A stretch of DNA of 64,000 nt from Terrilactibacillus laevilacticus (GTDB lineage: Bacteria; Bacillota; Bacilli; Bacillales; Sporolactobacillaceae): contig NZ_VDCY01000002.1 of NCBI RefSeq assembly GCF_006517395.1, forward strand, positions 1 to 64,000. Direction: 5' to 3'. The notes below the pieces were generated by a model. That model was not told the origin of the DNA and ran no database searches. It saw nothing but the letters and a program-made list of their open reading frames with translations. A program made the translations under genes and the position numbers. Below are positions 25,448 to 33,837 of this stretch, in pieces. Position 1 is the first letter of the stretch. Each line of letters begins with the position of its first letter.

Positions 25448-26617
25448 ATGAATAATAGTAATTTCATTATTGGTTTGATGACTGGAACTTCGGTAGACGG
25501 TGTTGACGCAGCTTTGGTAAATATTTGTGGATATGGTAAAGGGTCAAAAATTAAACTCATTCATTCCAAAACATTTGATTTTCCAGATGAAATTAAAAAT
25601 GAAATATTTTTAGCTATGGATATCGAAAAATCAAATGTTGAATTAATTTGTAGTTTGAATTATAAACTTGGTCAACTCTTTGCAAATTGTGTACAAAAAC
25701 TATGTCATGAAGCCTCTGTAAAAGTCTCTGATCTCACGGCAATAGGATCACATGGACAAACAATCTATCATATACCAAATCCGTTGGCTTCCAATATGAG
25801 TTCAACTTTACAATTAGGTGAACCCGCTATAATTGCATATGAAACAAATACAACAGTCATATCTAATTTTAGAGCTATGGATATGGCTGCCGGTGGAGTG
25901 GGTGCCCCCCTAGTTCCCTATACAGACTATATATTGTATGGAAATAATCAATTTGGACGTACATTACAAAATATAGGTGGAATAGGAAATGTAACAGTTC
26001 TACCTAAAAATTGTGAGTTAGAGGATGTATTTGCCTTTGATACTGGACCTGGCAATATGATTATAGATTCATTATGTAATAAGTTATTAAATGAAAGCTT
26101 TGACAAAGATGGAAAATATGGTAGCAAAGGTAAAGTGCAGAAACATATAGTTGATACATGGATGAAAATGGATTATTTTATGAAAACACCTCCTAAAGCA
26201 ACGGGAAGAGAATTATTTGGAGAACATTTTGTTGAACAAGAATTAAAAAAATATCCAGGTATTTCTTCAGAAGACTGGATTGCAACAGCAACTTATTTCA
26301 CCGCAAAATCTATTGCACACGCATATTTAAATTATGTATTTCCAAACGTTGAAATAGATGAAATTATTATTGGTGGGGGAGGAAGCTATAACCCAACACT
26401 AATTCAAATGTTAAAAAACTTGTTGCCTAATTACACTATTAAAACACAAGAAGATATTGGATTCTCTTCTTCTTCTAAAGAAGCTATTGCTTTTGCCATT
26501 CTAGCCAATGAAACTCTGCATAGAAAACCATCAAATGTTCCAAAAGCAACAGGCGCTAAGCAACATGTTGTATTAGGCCAATTCACTTATCCTCCTTTTG
26601 CCGATTATGAATTGTGA
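25448..26617 (+). CDS. anmK: Anhydro-N-acetylmuramic acid kinase
   Basis: 389 residues, ATG behind GGAGGTCTAA. It opens and phosphorylates 1,6-anhydro-MurNAc to MurNAc-6-phosphate using ATP, in the cytoplasm. Signatures are GLMTGTSVDGVDAALV (phosphate 1), IGSHGQTIYHIP, the substrate loop VGAPLVPYTDYILYG, AFDTGPGNMIIDSL and IIGGGGSYNPTLIQML. Full length. It is divergent from the ABC importer and feeds MurQ, closing the recycling route in this window. A strong hairpin follows. Confidence 0.95.
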   Translation: MNNSNFIIGLMTGTSVDGVDAALVNICGYGKGSKIKLIHSKTFDFPDEIKNEIFLAMDIEKSNVELICSLNYKLGQLFANCVQKLCHEASVKVSDLTAIGSHGQTIYHIPNPLASNMSSTLQLGEPAIIAYETNTTVISNFRAMDMAAGGVGAPLVPYTDYILYGNNQFGRTLQNIGGIGNVTVLPKNCELEDVFAFDTGPGNMIIDSLCNKLLNESFDKDGKYGSKGKVQKHIVDTWMKMDYFMKTPPKATGRELFGEHFVEQELKKYPGISSEDWIATATYFTAKSIAHAYLNYVFPNVEIDEIIIGGGGSYNPTLIQMLKNLLPNYTIKTQEDIGFSSSSKEAIAFAILANETLHRKPSNVPKATGAKQHVVLGQFTYPPFADYEL

Positions 26618-26661
26618 CTGCTATCTTATTTATGGAAAACTAAAAATGAAAGTACAAACTA

Positions 26662-26716
26662 AAAGCACAGTACTACCCCCTTCAATCACGAAGGATAGTA
26701 CAGTGCTTTCATTTTA
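26662..26716 (+). terminator. Terminator after anmK
   Basis: AAAGCACAGTACTA pairs with TAGTACAGTGCTTT with one mismatch, plus an inner CTT/AAG stem. TTCATTTT follows. Confidence 0.7.
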
Positions 26717-26734
26717 AATTCTTGCAAATTTTAT

Positions 26735-26760
26735 AGAAATATTTCGGGTGGTGACAGTAG
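26735..26760 (+). repeat. RAYT-associated dispersed element, copy j
   Basis: aatatttcgggtggtgacag, then tag. It abuts the istA remnant, so the two share a breakpoint. Confidence 0.7.
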
Positions 26761-27045
26761 ATTGAGCACAGTTTAAATTATGATTATCTTTTAGGTATTG
26801 CCATAAGACTCTTTTGTAATAAAATATCTACTTTGACTCTTCTGATAAGAAGAGCGCTATTATTTCATATTTATCATTCATCTTTGATGCCCGTTTTCGA
26901 ATACTTTTCGGCCTATACCCCTTAAGACATTAATCAATCATTCTTCGATCAACTCCCATATCTCGAGCCAATTTACTTTTATTGATTTTCATTTTTAAGT
27001 TCTCCATTAATGGTTTTAGTTCGGGTAGATATGTAAGACTTTTAA
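26756..27045 (-). pseudogene. istA N-terminal remnant (IS21 transposase)
   Basis: Minus-strand translation reads MENLKMKINKSKLARDMGVD then RRMID*, then CLKGYRPKSIRKRASKM, EIIALLLSEESK*, IFYYKRVLWQYLKDNHNLNC and AQST. This is the N-terminal helix-turn-helix region of IstA with two stops. The frame breaks off at dispersed element copy j. It does not carry the rest of the transposase, and whether it belonged with the istB remnant at 9288 cannot be told. Confidence 0.75.
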
Positions 27046-27261
27046 TTTCGATATCTGTATTTATGTTATATATGCATAATATTCACATTCCAAGAATATT
27101 ACGCAGTGAAATCATCAGAACTGTACATACTAGAACAAACACTTTTGTACATTATTAAAGTAGCTTTATAAGCAGGCACCCAACACTTATTACATTAACT
27201 TCCGAAACAACGGAAGTAGAAAGGGATTAATTTTTCTGATTATTTTAACTATAATAACACT
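27046..27261. other. Leader region of the PTS operon
   Basis: Contains a partial dispersed element (aagcaggcacccaacactta, 27170-27189) and the hairpin ACTTCCG/CGGAAGT at 27198-27217. The hairpin sits about 60 bp before the activator gene and could be an operator or leader structure. No T run follows. Confidence 0.4.
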
Positions 27262-27279
27262 ATGGAGGATGTGATAAAG

Positions 27280-29229
27280 ATGATTTCCTTAACGAAAAGA
27301 CAAATGAATATATTGGAGCACTTATTATCAACTAAAGGTTACACCAAAACAAAAAATTTAGCTAAAACACACAATGTAAGTGAGCGAACCATTCGTTATG
27401 ACTTGGACTTTATACAAAGCTATTTGAAGGAATATAGTATTCCTCTACTAAGAAAACAGAATCATGGTATAAGCCTGGAAATGACACCAAAACAAACAAT
27501 GACCTTACATTCTGAATTAAAGCGTTTTAATCACATTGTCTTAACGAAAGAGGACCTCATCTATTCTATGTCTATCACATTAACTATTGTAAAAGTCACT
27601 ACACTTGAAAGATTGGGGGAAATTCATGGCATAAGCAAAAATCGTGTATTTCATTACATTCCTGAAATACAATCATTATTAAAAAAGTTTGGAGCAAAAT
27701 TGGAAAGAAAACCGTCAAAAGGACTTTTCTTGGTTGGTAATGAAATTGATATAAGACATGCGTTCTATTCCATAACGCACCATGTCATCTCAAACAGCCT
27801 TGTGACTGAAGACTATATATCAAATCTCTTTGATTCAAAACTATTTGATTCAGCAAAGCAATTTATATACAAATATGAAAAAGAAGTGGATATTAAATTT
27901 AGCGACGATGCATATGTTGAACTATTTTTAATCATGTGTTATCAACATATTCGGAAAAAAAATAGCAAATTTGTGAGTTATTCGTTTACAGATAAAAAAG
28001 TCATGATGCATTCAAAAAGGTATCAAGCAATCATGCAGTTATATCCATTATTCTTTAAACAAATTATATCTGATGATGAAGCATTTTACTTATTTAAGCA
28101 GTTTGAAGTTTTCAAACTATCCGCTTTTCCACAAGAGAATATATCAAAACATAATGAAGAAGCATACAACATGAGTCTATATTTCGCTAAAGAAGCATCT
28201 CAAGCTATTGGAATTGATTTTGTAAAAGATTTAGAACTAATAAATGGACTAACCTATCATTTGCAAGTATCACTGAATCGCATCAAAAATAACTTTGATA
28301 TAGAAAATGTACTCACCGAACAAATTAAGTACAAATTCCGATTTATCTATGAAATTATACGTAAAACAGTTATAAAGCTTGAGCAGAAGTTAAAGATTAC
28401 ATTTCCTGAAGAAGAAATCGCTTTTATTTCTATGCATTTTGGTGCTAGTTACGAGCGTCATACGTTGTCTGGCAACATGCCGTCGGCTCTCGTTGTTTGT
28501 GGTTCAGGTCTAGCAACATCTTCACTTCTAGCCAGTCGTTTGAAAGTTATGGTTCCAGAAATGAAAATCTATGGACCTATCAATATTTCTCAGCTTGAAG
28601 AGTATGATCTATATAATATTGATTGTATTATTTCAACTGTTCATCTTCCTATTCCAAGTCATAAAGTCATAGTTGTTAATCCCCTCTTAGAATCAGAAGA
28701 CTTGGTCAAACTTAAAAAAATCGTATTTAGAAAAGCGTATAAGAAACAGATGGATGCCTTACTAAACATTGATCATCAAAGTTTATCTATATTGGCTCAT
28801 TTAATTCCTGAGAAACATATTCAGCTTAATCATCATATTGAAGATTGGCGAACTGCAATAAGAGAGGCAAGCAATCCTTTATTACATTCTGGTTGCATTT
28901 CGACTCAGTATGTTAGTGCCATGATTAGAGCCGTTGATGAACTTGGTCCATATATGGCATTTATTCCTGAAGTAGCTATAGTCCATGCCTCATATAAAGA
29001 CGGGGTTTACAAAGATGGGTTGAGTTTATTAACCTTTTCAAACCCTATTTTTTTTGGTGATAAAACAGATGTTAAAGTCAAAATTATTATTGTTATGTCA
29101 TCTAAAAAAGCTGAATCAGATCATTTTTTGAAATTAGTTAAGATTTTAGAGAATGGTCAAAATTTATCAATAATACGTCAAGCTACACAAATCAAAGACA
29201 TTTTATATTTGGATAACAGAGACAGATAG
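27280..29229 (+). CDS. PRD-containing transcriptional activator with EIIB- and EIIA-like domains
   Basis: 649 residues from the ATG at 27280 (GGAGG upstream). Domain order is winged HTH (about 1-55: TKTKNLAKTHNVSERTIRYD), a second HTH/Mga-like region (about 75-150), two PTS regulatory domains (about 180-390, with conserved histidines in CYQHIRK and MHFGASYERH), an EIIB-like domain (about 405-480, VVCGSGLATSSLLASRL) and an EIIA-like domain (about 510-645, with AIVHASYKDG). This is the MtlR/LicR-type architecture. PTS-dependent phosphorylation of the PRDs switches DNA binding, linking expression to substrate uptake. It is immediately followed by its own PTS genes, which it should activate. Confidence 0.9.
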   Translation: MISLTKRQMNILEHLLSTKGYTKTKNLAKTHNVSERTIRYDLDFIQSYLKEYSIPLLRKQNHGISLEMTPKQTMTLHSELKRFNHIVLTKEDLIYSMSITLTIVKVTTLERLGEIHGISKNRVFHYIPEIQSLLKKFGAKLERKPSKGLFLVGNEIDIRHAFYSITHHVISNSLVTEDYISNLFDSKLFDSAKQFIYKYEKEVDIKFSDDAYVELFLIMCYQHIRKKNSKFVSYSFTDKKVMMHSKRYQAIMQLYPLFFKQIISDDEAFYLFKQFEVFKLSAFPQENISKHNEEAYNMSLYFAKEASQAIGIDFVKDLELINGLTYHLQVSLNRIKNNFDIENVLTEQIKYKFRFIYEIIRKTVIKLEQKLKITFPEEEIAFISMHFGASYERHTLSGNMPSALVVCGSGLATSSLLASRLKVMVPEMKIYGPINISQLEEYDLYNIDCIISTVHLPIPSHKVIVVNPLLESEDLVKLKKIVFRKAYKKQMDALLNIDHQSLSILAHLIPEKHIQLNHHIEDWRTAIREASNPLLHSGCISTQYVSAMIRAVDELGPYMAFIPEVAIVHASYKDGVYKDGLSLLTFSNPIFFGDKTDVKVKIIIVMSSKKAESDHFLKLVKILENGQNLSIIRQATQIKDILYLDNRDR

Positions 29230-29241
29230 GTGTTGATTACT

Positions 29242-29679
29242 TTGAAAAATTGGATACAAAAAGAAAATATAAAACTCCAGCAGCAGGTTTCAAATTGGCA
29301 AGAAGGTCTTCAGATCGCTGGAAACCTATTACTGCAAAATAAAAGTATTAATCCATCTTATATTGATGACATGATTCAAGCAGTCAAACAGTTAGGACCT
29401 TATATTGTTATAGCTCCGCACATAGCAATTGGACATGCTAGACCTGGTAAGAATGTCATCAAAGATGATATAAGTGTTATTACTCTAAAACAACCTGTTA
29501 AATTTGGAAATCAAGATAATGATCCAGTAAATATAATTTTCACCTTTTGTGCAACCGAAGATAGTAAACATATTCATCAGTTACAGCAATTAGCTTACTT
29601 ACTAGAGGACAACATACTTTTAAACACCCTTAAAACAAGTACAAACATTAATGAGATTTTTGAGGTTATTAATCAGTAA
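29242..29679 (+). CDS. PTS EIIA component, mannitol/fructose/ascorbate type
   Basis: 145 residues from the TTG at 29242, 9 nt behind AGGTG. A GTG at 29230 directly at the previous stop is possible. The phospho-acceptor region is HIAIGHARPGKNVIKDD (active His in GHARP). SVITLKQPVKFGN and HIHQLQQLAYLLED follow the EIIA type-2 fold. It is a single-domain protein that passes phosphate from HPr to the EIIB encoded next. It sits between the activator and EIIB genes. Confidence 0.85.
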   Translation: MKNWIQKENIKLQQQVSNWQEGLQIAGNLLLQNKSINPSYIDDMIQAVKQLGPYIVIAPHIAIGHARPGKNVIKDDISVITLKQPVKFGNQDNDPVNIIFTFCATEDSKHIHQLQQLAYLLEDNILLNTLKTSTNINEIFEVINQ

Positions 29680-29696
29680 AGGGAGAGAAGAAAATT

Positions 29697-29984
29697 ATGA
29701 AAACATTACAAATCTTAGCCGTATGCGGTTTTGGTGTGGGGTCATCCTTAGTCTTAAAGATGAAAATTGATGAAATGTTGAAAGAAGAAAACATAAAAGC
29801 GAAGGTATCTACCGCTGATGTTGGCTCTGCTTCCTCAACACCCTGTGATCTCATATTTACTTCAAAAGAGCTGGCAGGAAAACTATCGAATACAGTGAAG
29901 GTGCCAGTTATATCCGTTTCTAATTTTATAGATAAAGAAGAGATAAAAATAGCTGGATTACATGCCATAAAAAATCTTTTATAA
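29697..29984 (+). CDS. PTS EIIB component, ascorbate (UlaB/SgaB) type
   Basis: 95 residues, ATG behind AAAGGGAGAGAAGAAAATT. The active cysteine is in the P-loop AVCGFGVGSSLVLKMKI near residue 10, as in UlaB. STADVGSASSTPCDLIFTS follows. The cytoplasmic phosphocarrier between EIIA and the EIIC membrane protein encoded 85 bp downstream. Confidence 0.9.
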   Translation: MKTLQILAVCGFGVGSSLVLKMKIDEMLKEENIKAKVSTADVGSASSTPCDLIFTSKELAGKLSNTVKVPVISVSNFIDKEEIKIAGLHAIKNLL

Positions 29985-30069
29985 CACTTGTCATAACCCA
30001 CAATCCACAGTCATCTTTACCATTTACTAATAACTAAAAAGAGATTAATAGATAAAGGATGGGATAGGT

Positions 30070-31344
30070 TTGCAAATCTTAGATTTCATCATTAACCAAA
30101 TACTTAGACAACCAGCGCTTTTTTTAGGTATTATTGCAGCACTAGGATTAATTGTACAAAGAAAAGAATTCTCAGATATTATGAGTGGTACGTTTAAAAC
30201 AATTATTGGTGTCGTTATATTAACACAAGGAACATCTATATTAATCAGTTCAATAACCCCTCTCTCTAACGTATTTAATTTATTTTATAAAATTCCAGCA
30301 TCTCAGACGTTACATCCAATCGGATCAAATCATTTTATTGGAACCTATGGTAGTCAAATTGGGCTCGCAATGATGTTTGCTTTTTTAATTAACCTCGTTG
30401 TTGCCCGCTTTACTCCAATAAAACATATTTTTTTAACTGGACATATGCTTTTTTGGTTCCCATTTATATTTACTGCAACTGCAGTGGAAAGCGGTTTGAG
30501 CGGTATCTCGATCATTATTTTTGCGACCATCTTCACTGCCATCTATATGATTATCGCTCCTGCATTGATAAGACCTTTTGTTAGAAAAGTGACAGGCGGT
30601 GATTCATTTACCTTAGGGCATCCTACAATAGGTTTATCTCTTATCTCAGGATTGCTTGGAAAAGTATTCGGAAATCCCAAAAAATCAACAGAAGATATAA
30701 AGTTTCCTAAACAAATTGAATTTCTAAGAGAAATAACCATTACATCTTCCATCGTTATGTTCCTTGTTTATCTAGTAATGGGGCTTCTTGTAGGCGTTGA
30801 TAAATCAAAAGAAGTTTTTGATAAATCACAGAGTCTTGTCACCTTCTCACTACTCCAAGGAATTACCTTTGGTGCTGGATTAACGATTTTGCTCTTAGGT
30901 GTACGGATGATGCTAGCAGAAATCATTCCAGCGTTTAAAGGGATATCAGATAAAGTTATTCCCAATGCTATTCCTGCTTTAGACTGTCCAATTATTTTTC
31001 CTTTTGCGCCAAACGCCGTGCTTATCGGCTTTATTGTATCGATGATTACATCGACAATTACTCTATTCATTATAGGTTCAACAGGACTTCTTCCTTACGC
31101 TATTGTTCCTCTAACCATCACCTGCTTTTTCGAGATTGGGACTGCTGCCGTCATTGGAAATGGAACAGGCGGTCTTCGTGGTGCTGTCATCGGATCTGGG
31201 GTCGCCGGTGTATTGATGATAATTCTTGTTGGTCTATCTATACCTTTTCTACAACATACTGTATCAGATTGGATCATCATCTTCGGTGGTAATGATTTTT
31301 CATTATGGTCCGTTATTTCAGGCTTAATCGGTAAATTGTTTTAA
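30070..31344 (+). CDS. PTS EIIC component, ascorbate (UlaA/SgaT) type
   Basis: 424 residues from a TTG behind GGATGGGATAGG. A polytopic protein with about ten membrane segments. The motifs HPIGSNHFIGTYGSQIGLAM, VTGGDSFTLGHPTIGLSLIS and NAIPALDCPIIFPFAPNAV match the UlaA fold. It transports and phosphorylates a sugar acid or related substrate with EIIA/EIIB. The ascorbate catabolic genes ulaD, ulaE, ulaF and ulaG are not in the window, and an SIS-domain protein follows instead, so the substrate is probably not ascorbate. Confidence 0.9.
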   Translation: MQILDFIINQILRQPALFLGIIAALGLIVQRKEFSDIMSGTFKTIIGVVILTQGTSILISSITPLSNVFNLFYKIPASQTLHPIGSNHFIGTYGSQIGLAMMFAFLINLVVARFTPIKHIFLTGHMLFWFPFIFTATAVESGLSGISIIIFATIFTAIYMIIAPALIRPFVRKVTGGDSFTLGHPTIGLSLISGLLGKVFGNPKKSTEDIKFPKQIEFLREITITSSIVMFLVYLVMGLLVGVDKSKEVFDKSQSLVTFSLLQGITFGAGLTILLLGVRMMLAEIIPAFKGISDKVIPNAIPALDCPIIFPFAPNAVLIGFIVSMITSTITLFIIGSTGLLPYAIVPLTITCFFEIGTAAVIGNGTGGLRGAVIGSGVAGVLMIILVGLSIPFLQHTVSDWIIIFGGNDFSLWSVISGLIGKLF

Positions 31345-31398
31345 TATCACGTATATAGACAACTATACTTTTGGTGTTTTTCAGTAAGGAGGAAAAAT

Positions 31399-32145
31399 AT
31401 GAGCGACTATGTAAATGATTATTTTAATCATGTTCAACAAATAGCCCTTCAAGTAAAAAAATCACAGATTGATAATATTAATGATGCTGCACATGTATTT
31501 ACAGAAGCTATCAAAAATAAATGTTGTATTTATGCCTTCGGTGCATCACATGCGGGAATTATTACTGAGGAACTATTTTATCGTACAGGTGGTTTAGCTG
31601 TTATCAATCCAATATTATCTTCGTCACTCATGCTAAATACACGCCCTGTTACGATGACATCTCAACTCGAGAGACTTGCCGGTTTTGGTAAAATCATCTT
31701 TTCATCGATTCCAGCAGAAAAAGGAGATGTGCTCTTAATACATTCTGTCTCTGGTAGAAATCCCGTCTCAATTGATATTGCACTATCAGCGAAAGAAAAA
31801 GGACTTACTGTTATTGTTCTGACAAATTTGTCTTATTCAAAAAAAGTAAACTCAAGGCACACTAGTAATAAAAAATTGTATGAGGTCGCTGATATTGTCA
31901 TAGATAACTGCGGTGACTTTGAAGACTCTTCAATAAAACTTTCTGGTTTAGAACAAAAAATTGGTCCGACATCCACAGCTATAGGGTCATTAATTGTTAA
32001 TTCGATTGTCATTAAAACAGCAGATAACCTTTTAAAATTAGGGATATCTCCACCTATTTTTCATAGTGCTAATGTTGATGGTGGAGATGCTTTCAATGAA
32101 TTACTATTAAATAATTATAAAGATAATATTCATTATATGATGTGA
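31399..32145 (+). CDS. SIS-domain sugar isomerase-like protein (UPF0309 type)
   Basis: 248 residues, ATG behind AAGGAGGAAAAAT. A single SIS domain: CCIYAFGASHAGIITEELFY, VLLIHSVSGRNPVSIDIA and ISPPIFHSANVDGGDAFNE near the C-terminus. This matches the UPF0309 family of predicted phosphosugar isomerases or binding proteins. Last gene of the PTS operon, so it most likely acts on the phosphorylated product of the transporter. SIS proteins typically handle amino-sugar or keto-sugar phosphates, which would suit the wall-recycling genes nearby. The reaction is unproven. Confidence 0.8.
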   Translation: MSDYVNDYFNHVQQIALQVKKSQIDNINDAAHVFTEAIKNKCCIYAFGASHAGIITEELFYRTGGLAVINPILSSSLMLNTRPVTMTSQLERLAGFGKIIFSSIPAEKGDVLLIHSVSGRNPVSIDIALSAKEKGLTVIVLTNLSYSKKVNSRHTSNKKLYEVADIVIDNCGDFEDSSIKLSGLEQKIGPTSTAIGSLIVNSIVIKTADNLLKLGISPPIFHSANVDGGDAFNELLLNNYKDNIHYMM

Positions 32146-32205
32146 CACACTGTGAAAAGATTATTAATTCTAGCGATTATTACTCAGTTGTTATAAAACA
32201 TATTT

Positions 32206-32257
32206 CTAAAAAAGACTCCCACCACTCTCCAATGAATCAAAGGACAGTGGGAGTCTT
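32206..32257 (-). terminator. Rho-independent terminator
   Basis: AAGACTCCCAC pairs with GTGGGAGTCTT with extra inner pairing. A T6 run follows on the minus strand, and the stem also closes the plus-strand PTS operon. Confidence 0.7.
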
Positions 32258-32274
32258 AACAATGTAAAAGGGTT

Positions 32275-32570
32275 CTATCTATCTTTACAACTTATCCTAA
32301 AATAACTATCCATCGTCATCCTAGGATTCAAAGTAACTAAATCTTCCTTCGTATTTATCGCATTAGGTTTCGCCATCCAAGGCTCAACACAAACGAAATC
32401 TTTCCCAGGCTCAGACCATAAAGTTATATAAGGAAATTCTTCTCCATATTCCAATATTAAATTATGCTGGGAGTAAATTGGAGATTTAAAGATTCCTTGC
32501 TCGCTATCTAGCAAGATCATAGCCTCGTTTGTGTTGATCAAATTAAAGGTGCCAGTTATACCTTTCTCCT
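32275..32570 (-). pseudogene. C-terminal fragment of an aldose 1-epimerase-like gene
   Basis: Encodes GITGTFNLINTNEAMILL through ITLWSEPGKDFVCVEPWMAK to the end, parallel to the last third of the intact gene at 34849-35706. The N-terminal two thirds are absent. The break is at the dispersed element copy k. The internal ATG at 32541 lacks a good ribosome binding site. Confidence 0.8.
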
Positions 32571-32602
32571 TCTAAATTCGGGTGGTGACAGTAGACGCAA
32601 AA
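32571..32602 (+). repeat. RAYT-associated dispersed element, copy k
   Basis: aaattcgggtggtgacagta, then gacgcaaaact. It separates the epimerase fragment from the stop of the next gene. Confidence 0.75.
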
Positions 32603-33442
32603 CTATTGAAGTTCTTTTTCTGCATAATATAGATAAGCAAAGTCTCGAAGATTATCTGGAATCGCTTTTGGTCTCAGAGAAACTTCAGAACTTACTTTAA
32701 TAAACGAGGATGCCAGTCCCAAAATAGCTCCGTATTCAACAGGGAAATGAAATACTGCTCCTGCTCCTGCACCCTTAGCAGTTTTTATTGCGGCATCAAA
32801 TAAATTCGGAACATCAATCTCAACTTTGAGACCTCCTAAAAGTCTATGAGAAAAAGATTCATCCATAACTTTATGCAGGTCCATTAAACTTCTTTGCAAT
32901 TTTTCAATATTCTTTATCTCTGCTCTATCTTGATCGGATGAATCAGCAACCTCTAAATACAACTCATCCATCATTCCACGAAATGATAATAATTCATCTT
33001 TTCTTCGTTCTTTAAAATATAATATGTCGTCAAGCGATACTTTATCGGAAGGAATAGGTAAAGCTTGATGTAAATTTATCTCTATATTCCTTTTCTTGAC
33101 AGTATCATTCTTAGGAAGCACCAAATGTGTATTCGTCTGTCCTAATGACCAGCATCCTTTTTCTGCTTCATTATTTTTATTTAGAGCGATAATTTGGCCT
33201 TTTAAATATAGTTCTGTCATTTCTCCGCTTAATAGAACTTGCACATTAGTTTGTTTTAGTACACCGACTTGTTTTAAAAACTCAATATCTGGTGATTCTC
33301 CAAATCCAATAAGATTATTTTTTGGAAAATCAATCTTATCCCAGTAAAGTAAATATTGTCTTAATTTTATTGGGTTTAATCCTTTAATAACCATACTGTT
33401 TTTACCTGTTATTTCAACAGGAGAAATTACTATTCCTCTCAT
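32603..33442 (-). CDS. DUF6236-like protein of unknown function
   Basis: 279 residues, ATG behind AAGGAGATTGTTAAATT. It begins MRGIVISPVEITGKNSMVIK and continues LRQYLLYWDKIDFPKNN. The C-terminal half has a predicted coiled or helical segment (ELYLEVADSSDQDRAEIKNI) and a glycine/alanine-rich KTAKGAGAGAVFHFPVEYGA. The N-terminal pattern recalls DUF6236, a family found in accessory regions, but I am not certain. No catalytic motif or membrane segment. It is isolated, bounded by dispersed-element copies k and l. Confidence 0.5.
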   Translation of the reverse strand: MRGIVISPVEITGKNSMVIKGLNPIKLRQYLLYWDKIDFPKNNLIGFGESPDIEFLKQVGVLKQTNVQVLLSGEMTELYLKGQIIALNKNNEAEKGCWSLGQTNTHLVLPKNDTVKKRNIEINLHQALPIPSDKVSLDDILYFKERRKDELLSFRGMMDELYLEVADSSDQDRAEIKNIEKLQRSLMDLHKVMDESFSHRLLGGLKVEIDVPNLFDAAIKTAKGAGAGAVFHFPVEYGAILGLASSFIKVSSEVSLRPKAIPDNLRDFAYLYYAEKELQ

Positions 33443-33749
33443 AATTTAACAATCTCCTTTTTCTGCCTATATTCGGCAGAAAGGTAGGTAAATCCTTCTT
33501 GTGATTACGGTCAATGGAATGTAATACCATCACATAGTTCTTACCACCGAAAGACAAAGAATATATCAGTAAATGACAGATTATTTACCGCTTGACCTTC
33601 TTTATAATTAGTGAGCATTCTATGAGTGTGACATTATTACATAGGAAGTATTTTTTGTATCATTTATTATCGAAAGATATTGGAATTACATGATTAGGGA
33701 TCAGTCTTAGGCATCACAAAGGTTTGGGGCTATTTACTCTTTTCGATAT
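33443..33749. other. Gap with a micro-gene-unit scar
   Basis: 33722-33750 (gtttggggctatttactctt, then ttcgatataaat) matches the sequence after the YvrJ terminators at 3300 and 7140, followed by element copy l. The rest has no gene. Confidence 0.45.
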
Positions 33750-33795
33750 AAATAATTTTCTAAAAAATACGGGCGGTGACAGTAGATTGCGTCTC
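33750..33795 (+). repeat. RAYT-associated dispersed element, copy l
   Basis: aattttctaaaaaatacggg, then cggtgacagtagattgcg. It carries the same left flank as copies b and d, so it is probably the scar of a third DUF/YvrJ unit. Confidence 0.7.
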
Positions 33796-33800
33796 TAAAA

Positions 33801-33830
33801 TAAAAACCTCACAAACCTATGTGATGTTAA
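33801..33830 (-). terminator. Probable terminator of the 267-residue gene
   Basis: On the minus strand, acatcacataggtttgtgag is followed by gtttttatttt. A moderate stem with a T run. Confidence 0.45.
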
Positions 33831-33837
33831 ATCGATT

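Noticed and set aside
29669-31280. Minus-strand frames across the PTS EIIB and EIIC genes
   Set aside because: They are antisense to strongly supported PTS genes with known motifs and have no ribosome binding sites.
32275-32541. Intact 88-residue gene
   Set aside because: It is the C-terminal part of an epimerase-like protein and lacks a ribosome binding site. The similarity extends upstream of the ATG to the dispersed element.
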